A stretch of DNA of 64,000 bases from Edaphobacter bradus. GTDB taxonomy: Bacteria; Acidobacteriota; Terriglobia; Terriglobales; Acidobacteriaceae. Positions within the stretch are counted from its first letter, which is position 1. Every line of letters starts with the position of its first letter. Location: positions 62,001 through 126,000 of the forward strand of contig NZ_JAGSYF010000001.1 in the NCBI RefSeq assembly GCF_025685645.1, given 5' to 3'. Under the pieces are notes generated by a model. The model worked only from the letters and a program-made list of their open reading frames with translations, did not search any database and was not told the origin of the DNA. Positions 59,988 through 64,000 of this stretch are shown here, piece by piece. The translations under genes were made by a program, and so were the position numbers.

Positions 59988-61481
59988 TTATGGAAGTTCG
60001 TACAGGCTGAGCTTGTTTGGATTGCCTACGGCGAAGAGATGTCCATCAGGGGAGAACGCGGTCCAGGATTGTCGCTCCGGCAGGTCGTCGACGGAGATCG
60101 TTGCTATTGGCTTGGCGGTGTTTGTGTCGTAGATGAAGAAGCGCTCGTAGAGGAGCATGGGTGGGTCGCCCCGTTGATCGCTTGCCTGTAGCGCAAAGCG
60201 CGTTCCCATTCGATTCACGCCGGCGAAGGTGGTTCCCAGTCCGGGGTTGCGGGTTTCGCTGATGATCTTTCCTTGGGCGTCCAAGATGCGGATGCTGCCG
60301 CAGCTAATTGACAGGATTCGATCCTGTGTCAAGAACTGGGGGCGTAGGCCGCATACACTGTGGAAGATCAGTTTGCTGCCTTGTGGATCGGTTTTAGTAA
60401 TAAAGGCGTACTCGTTTGGGTAGTCTTTTAGCCAGAAATGGTTGTCACTTAGCATTGCCTGCCGACTGATGGAGGTTGGCACAGAATCCGACAGACTCAC
60501 CAAAAAAACGAAACTATTTGCATCGAGCAGCGTGGTACTGGAAGTGGTGCCGGAATAGGTTTCCGCCGCTAAGGTGGTGCCGTCAGGAGAGATATTTATC
60601 ACTCGGCCATGGTCCGGAGTGAATGTCTTTCCCGTTGGGGAGAGGTCCGGCTTGAGTTGCTGCAATGAGCCGTTCTCAAGGATGACGTGATCGGTATTCG
60701 TCGCGAAGAGCAGAGGCGTAGCGCCCCAACGTGCCATAAACTCCGTCTGATTTTTCACTGCTCCGGTCGCAGTATCCAATGACGATATGCAATATTTGGA
60801 CATCGGTCGCTTGCCATCATAGAAAGGCCTCTCGGCGTCAAAGACCGCAACGATACGGTCACCCGCAAAGACCGTGTGGCGCGTTGCCTCAAACTCCGAG
60901 CCAGTATTCATGGCCTGCCATGTTCCGTTCTGGAGCACGACTGACCATAGCTTTCGCGGTATGGGCGGCAGTTTCTGAGCAAAGAGCAACGCGCTCAGGT
61001 ATGGCGCGAACAGAATGAACAGGGCGGCTATTTGAGTGGCGATGAGCTTCTTGTTTGACAGAAGCTTTCGCGCCGATGCAAGCCTTTCGGAGACGAGGAG
61101 AATCAAGGTGGCCACAACTGCCCAGCGAAGTGGGATAGGCTCATCGAGATTGTTGCGATACCAAGCAAACGCGGCAAGAAGCAGGAGTGAAATTGAGAAT
61201 CCCCAATGCAAGCATGAGGCCCATCGGGCACGGAGAGCGAATCCTACAGCAAAGACAGGTGGAAGGACCCAAAGCAGGATGACGGCGAAAAAAGTCAAGA
61301 GATCGATCACATGCAGGATCAGAGAGGGGGTGCAGTTGAAGTGGAGGGAGGAAGCCAGCGCTAAGGCTGGGCGGTCGAGCAGAACGGAAAACTCAAGTCC
61401 GGCCATGGCCGCCAGGGTGCTGAGTGCAATCGTTGGAAGAACGAAAAGCCACTTCAATAGCGTTCGCCAATTTATTTGCAT
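59988..61481 (-). CDS. Membrane protein with C-terminal beta-propeller-like domain
   Basis: 497 aa from the ATG at 61481; a GTG at 61550 is an alternative, since neither start has a clear ribosome-binding site. Residues 1-170 hold about five hydrophobic helices (LLKWLFVLPTIALSTLAAMA, LLTFFAVILLWVLPPVFAVG, LIATQIAALFILFAPYLSAL). The rest is beta-rich with repeated segments (VINISPDGTTLAAETYSGTT, FSPDGHLFAVGNPNKLSLYE), suggesting a WD40-like propeller in the periplasm. Family not recognised. It is less GC-rich than its neighbours. Confidence 0.75.
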   Translation of the reverse strand: MQINWRTLLKWLFVLPTIALSTLAAMAGLEFSVLLDRPALALASSLHFNCTPSLILHVIDLLTFFAVILLWVLPPVFAVGFALRARWASCLHWGFSISLLLLAAFAWYRNNLDEPIPLRWAVVATLILLVSERLASARKLLSNKKLIATQIAALFILFAPYLSALLFAQKLPPIPRKLWSVVLQNGTWQAMNTGSEFEATRHTVFAGDRIVAVFDAERPFYDGKRPMSKYCISSLDTATGAVKNQTEFMARWGATPLLFATNTDHVILENGSLQQLKPDLSPTGKTFTPDHGRVINISPDGTTLAAETYSGTTSSTTLLDANSFVFLVSLSDSVPTSISRQAMLSDNHFWLKDYPNEYAFITKTDPQGSKLIFHSVCGLRPQFLTQDRILSISCGSIRILDAQGKIISETRNPGLGTTFAGVNRMGTRFALQASDQRGDPPMLLYERFFIYDTNTAKPIATISVDDLPERQSWTAFSPDGHLFAVGNPNKLSLYELP

Positions 61482-61590
61482 TGGGGGAAGTATATCTACC
61501 CGGGCCCGTGAGGATGGCGATAGCCGGGTGCGTAAGAGGTTTTGAGTCACTTTTCGAACGACACCCGGCAGTGGCTTCCCGAATTGGTTG

Positions 61591-61636
61591 GGCGGTCCGG
61601 GCGAAATACAGGGATTCTTCGCTGCGCTCAGAATGA
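61591..61636. repeat. Interspersed repeat upstream of the propeller gene
   Basis: GGCGGTCCGGGCGAAATACA, GGGATTCTTC and GCTGCGCTCAGAATGAC, related to 34264-34336 in moaD. Confidence 0.55.
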
Positions 61637-61677
61637 CCGCTCTAAGACAAGAAGCGCAAATGAGGTCTCGCTAAGCT

Positions 61678-62361
61678 TTACGGTGGAGGGATGCGGACGG
61701 TGTTTGCGCGGCAGGAGCGTAGAGGGCCGCAGGCGGTGGGGTGGAGTTGTTTGTCCATGCAGACCTCGATGGCCGTGAGGTAATTGTTGCCGCAGCTGAG
61801 CACTAGGCTGGAGGCGGGGATGCCGGGGTTGCTGGCGGTGAAGAGGCCAAGAATCTGGCTCGGTGGGAGCGAGATCTGTTGCGTTAGCTGGGTGAGGGTT
61901 GGCGGGATGGCGACGGATTGGACGGCGTTGCGGGCGGTGGTGAAGAAGGCATCGGCGGAGAGGCCGGAGCAGGTGCCGTGGGTCTGCCATTCGTGGCGGA
62001 GGAGGCCGGGGTCGGGGTAGATGTCTGCGAACTGGCTGGGGTCGGACGGTCCGGGGGCGTCGGAGCAGTGCTGCGGGTAGGTTCCGTCGGTGTTCTGGGG
62101 CCAGAGTCCGTGGAGAACGAAGGTCAGGTGCTGAGCGCACTCGGGGGCGGTGCGGTGGGAGTAGCAAAACTCGGGCGACCAGGAGAGGTTGAGGAGGTAG
62201 TAGTCGAAGTTTTGTGGGGCGGTTGGCAGCGGGGCGTTGGTTGTTGCGGTGCGATGTTGAATTGCGGGAGTAGCGCGCTCGGATGAGGGCTGTGGGGCTG
62301 AGTTGCAGGCTGCGATGGGGAGAAGAAGGCCGAGGAGGATGGGAAGGGTTCGCTTCTTCAT
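61678..62361 (-). CDS. Ribonuclease T2 family lipoprotein
   Basis: 227 aa. N-terminus MKKRTLPILLGLLLPIAAC with a lipobox (IAAC) for a lipid anchor. Catalytic segments FVLHGLWPQN (CAS I) and RHEWQTHGTCSGL (CAS II) carry the two histidines and the glutamate; Cys residues for disulfides are present. It would cleave RNA in the periplasm or at the outer membrane and so scavenge phosphate or nucleotides. Confidence 0.9.
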   Translation of the reverse strand: MKKRTLPILLGLLLPIAACNSAPQPSSERATPAIQHRTATTNAPLPTAPQNFDYYLLNLSWSPEFCYSHRTAPECAQHLTFVLHGLWPQNTDGTYPQHCSDAPGPSDPSQFADIYPDPGLLRHEWQTHGTCSGLSADAFFTTARNAVQSVAIPPTLTQLTQQISLPPSQILGLFTASNPGIPASSLVLSCGNNYLTAIEVCMDKQLHPTACGPLRSCRANTVRIPPP

Positions 62362-62465
62362 GGGGAGTCAGGATAGCAAAGTGTCAGGTTGGTGAGACCA
62401 GACATCTTGAATCAAGGATTCTGAATATCAATGTAGGAAGAAAACGTAGGTGGAAAGCTGGAAAT

Positions 62466-62503
62466 CAGATCCCTCCACTCTGCTTCGCTCCGGCCGGGAT
62501 GAC
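62466..62503. repeat. Interspersed repeat, degenerate copy
   Basis: AGATCCCTCCACTCTGCTTC, then GCTCCGGCCGGGATGAC; related to 17304-17376. Confidence 0.4.
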
Positions 62504-62560
62504 AATTTGTGAGTCGAATTGTCTCAGAGCTAGAACTCCAGCTGCGGTATTTTTGAAGGC

Positions 62561-63181
62561 ATGAGTACGAGTGATTTTGTCTTGCAGGGCGGGCATGTCC
62601 GGCTTGAGCTTCTGTCGCATGGGCATGTTGACGGGTTGGTGAAGGCTTCGGCGGGGGACGCGGAGCTTTACAGGTGGAGTGCGGTGCCGCAGGGTTTGGA
62701 TGCGGTGACGAAGTATGTGGAGACAGCGCTGGAGTGGAAGGCGGCGGGGACGGCTGTGCCGTTTGCGGTGATTCGCGTGGCGGATGGCGTGGTGATTGGG
62801 TCTACGCGGTTCTTCGATATTGAGCGGTGGGCGTGGCCGGAGGGGCATGAGAGGTTTGGGCGGGGCGCTCCAGATGCCTGTGAGATTGGGTATACGTGGT
62901 ATGCGCGGGAGGCGATTCGGACGGCGGCGAATACGGAGGCGAAGACGTTGATGCTGACGCATGCCTTTGAGGAGTGGAAGGTGTTGCGGGTGTGTCTGCA
63001 TACGGATGTGCGGAATGAGCGTTCGCGCGCGGCGATGGAGAGGATCGGCTGCAGGTTTGAGGGGATTCTGCGGGCGCATCGGATGGCGACGGATTTTACG
63101 GCGCGGGATTCGGCGCGGTACTCGATTGTGGCGGCGGAGTGGCCCGAGGTGAAGGAGAGGCTGGCGGGGCTGATGCGGTGA
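62561..63181 (+). CDS. GNAT family acetyltransferase (RimJ/RimL-like)
   Basis: 206 aa. VRLELLSHGHVDGLVKASAG, VVIGSTRFFDIERWAWPEGH, CEIGYTWYAREAIRTAANTE and VRNERSRAAMERIGCRFEGI fit the RimJ/RimL branch, which acetylates protein N-termini, amino acids or antibiotics. The acetyl-CoA loop (Arg-Thr-Ala-Ala-Asn) is atypical. Substrate unknown. Confidence 0.87.
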   Translation: MSTSDFVLQGGHVRLELLSHGHVDGLVKASAGDAELYRWSAVPQGLDAVTKYVETALEWKAAGTAVPFAVIRVADGVVIGSTRFFDIERWAWPEGHERFGRGAPDACEIGYTWYAREAIRTAANTEAKTLMLTHAFEEWKVLRVCLHTDVRNERSRAAMERIGCRFEGILRAHRMATDFTARDSARYSIVAAEWPEVKERLAGLMR

Positions 63182-63256
63182 TGGTTGTTAGTTGTTGGTT
63201 GCCAGTTGTTCGTTGTGGGTGGCATGTGGAGGGATTGTTGTGATTCACTTCTGGGC

Positions 63257-63796
63257 ATGGCTAACAAACAGACTCGCCGCAACTTTCTTTTGACGGCTCC
63301 GCTTGCCGCCGCAGTCGCTGTTCCCATGACCGATACGCTGCTTCGTGCTTCGACCGCTGTCGCCGAGGGGGGGCAGTCGGGTGTGGTTGGAGGGGCTGCG
63401 ACGTTTCAGGTGTTTTCAGCGCAGTCGATTGAGGGGCTGGTGAAGGGCTTTGAGGCCGCGCCGGGGTCCAAGGACTTGATCACTGCGAAGGATGTGGCGG
63501 TGACGATGACGGTGAGCGCGGAGGAGAAGAAGGCCGCGAAGGAGTTTGAGTATCATGCGCACCGCGACCACGTCTTCCAGGTGCTCGATGGCTCGACGCG
63601 CTATGAGTTGGGTGGGACTCCGAAGAATACGCGGGAGACGAAGCCGGGGGAATGGTTGGCTCCGGAGTCGGAGGGGTTCACGACGGTGACGCTGAATAAG
63701 GGCGATTATCTTTCGGTGCCACGAATGACTCCGCATAGGCGGATCACGGAGGGAACGGTGAGCCTGTTGCTTATCAGTGCGACGACTCCAGCTTAG
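63257..63796 (+). CDS. Tat-exported cupin-domain protein
   Basis: 179 aa from the ATG at 63257. The N-terminus KQTRRNFLLTAPLAAAVAV is a twin-arginine signal. The cupin barrel shows EFEYHAHRDHVFQVLDGSTR (metal His residues) and DYLSVPRMTPHRRITEG. A small exported metal-binding barrel; enzymatic role unknown. An in-frame start at 63185 lies in a simple GTTGTTAGTTG-type repeat and is unlikely. Confidence 0.82.
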   Translation: MANKQTRRNFLLTAPLAAAVAVPMTDTLLRASTAVAEGGQSGVVGGAATFQVFSAQSIEGLVKGFEAAPGSKDLITAKDVAVTMTVSAEEKKAAKEFEYHAHRDHVFQVLDGSTRYELGGTPKNTRETKPGEWLAPESEGFTTVTLNKGDYLSVPRMTPHRRITEGTVSLLLISATTPA

Positions 63797-63820
63797 GAAT
63801 TGGCGGTTTTTAGGACACGT

Positions 63821-64000
63821 CACCTGGTATGGTTGTCAGGTTTTGATCCAAATTCCCAGACTTGTTCCTCGTATTGAGTGGCTCCGTGCAAGGGGAAAAC
63901 CTGGGTCAGGTGGTAGTTGTCTTGAATGTACTGACGGAAGGGTGCGGCGTGGTCGCGGGCATCTGAGGACTTCGTACTCTCGGACAACAACACAACGAAG
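63821..64000 (-). CDS. C-terminal end of an unidentified protein, cut by the window edge
   Basis: About 59 residues remain in frame to the stop at 63821-63823, including APFRQYIQDNYHLTQVFPLH and YEEQVWEFGSKPDNHTR. The pattern (YIQ-NY-LTQVF, VWEF) resembles the tails of large membrane glycosyltransferases, but the fragment is too short to assign. Confidence 0.5.

Noticed and set aside
63185..63256. N-terminal extension of the cupin protein
   Set aside because: Encoded by a simple GTTGTTGG-like repeat; the Tat signal starts at 63257.
1..64000. tRNA, rRNA, tmRNA, CRISPR, transposase or prophage genes
   Set aside because: Looked for on both strands by eye; no convincing cloverleaf, array or mobile-element protein was seen.

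Overview
The window looks like chromosomal DNA of a high-GC Gram-negative bacterium of the Acidobacteriota, most likely the Terriglobia/Acidobacteriaceae group (Terriglobus, Granulicella or Edaphobacter relatives). The evidence is a giant Oar-type TonB-dependent receptor with an N-terminal carboxypeptidase-regulatory-like domain, a VWFA protein of the acidobacterial type, an LptC/LptA-like fusion, several Tat-exported sugar enzymes and the general gene order. This is inference from protein character; no database search was run. No rRNA, tRNA, CRISPR array, prophage or insertion-sequence transposase was found.

Layout. 0-4.5 kb: a flavin disulfide oxidoreductase, ftsZ and a penicillin-binding transpeptidase (+). 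5-8.6 kb: the TonB-dependent receptor (-) behind a near-perfect sigma-54 promoter. 8.8-13.7 kb: a minus-strand run cinA-plsY-gpsA-panE-ftsY. 13.9-16.5 kb: an AT-richer block of two NmrA-like reductases and an Rrf2 regulator with a matching operator pair. 16.6-19.6 kb: alkB, a second 2OG-Fe(II) oxygenase and a Tat-exported Gfo/Idh/MocA dehydrogenase. 19.8-25.6 kb: a second disulfide oxidoreductase, an NHL propeller, pgpA, yacG, a secreted protein and rimO. 25.6-31 kb: a catalytically dead M48-like protein, then a regulator/quinone-reductase cassette flanked by a full beta-glucosidase gene and a decayed copy of that gene's 3' end. 31-38.9 kb: lon, moaD-moaE-VWA, inositol monophosphatase, ferredoxin and recO. 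38.9-43.7 kb: a GT87-like membrane enzyme, glyQ-glyS and a 58-residue membrane peptide. 43.8-48 kb: GNAT, SrpA-type catalase, SRPBCC protein and epimerase. 48.1-59.7 kb: the housekeeping run lptC/A-lptB-rpoN-hpf-rapZ-msbA-yicC-gmk-rpoZ-udg. 59.7-64 kb: a membrane propeller protein, RNase T2 lipoprotein, acetyltransferase and cupin.

The most interesting non-coding signal is a modular intergenic repeat present in four copies (about 4.48, 13.74, 25.58 and 59.67 kb) plus a partial fifth (31.1 kb). Each full-length copy has a C-rich box touching a gene end, two or three degenerate GYAAARTMTTCA units, a strong symmetric hairpin, a TTCTATTTTA...TGCCAC module and usually a TTGACA box. In two copies the complement of the C-rich box lies at the ribosome-binding position of the next gene (clearly so for rimO). 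Two simpler interspersed repeat families also occur, and one of them appears to have extended MoaD past its essential C-terminal Gly-Gly. Other signals are an exact nine-unit 8-bp tandem repeat at the end of moaE, the sigma-54 promoter in front of the TonB receptor, and the M48 pseudo-protease.
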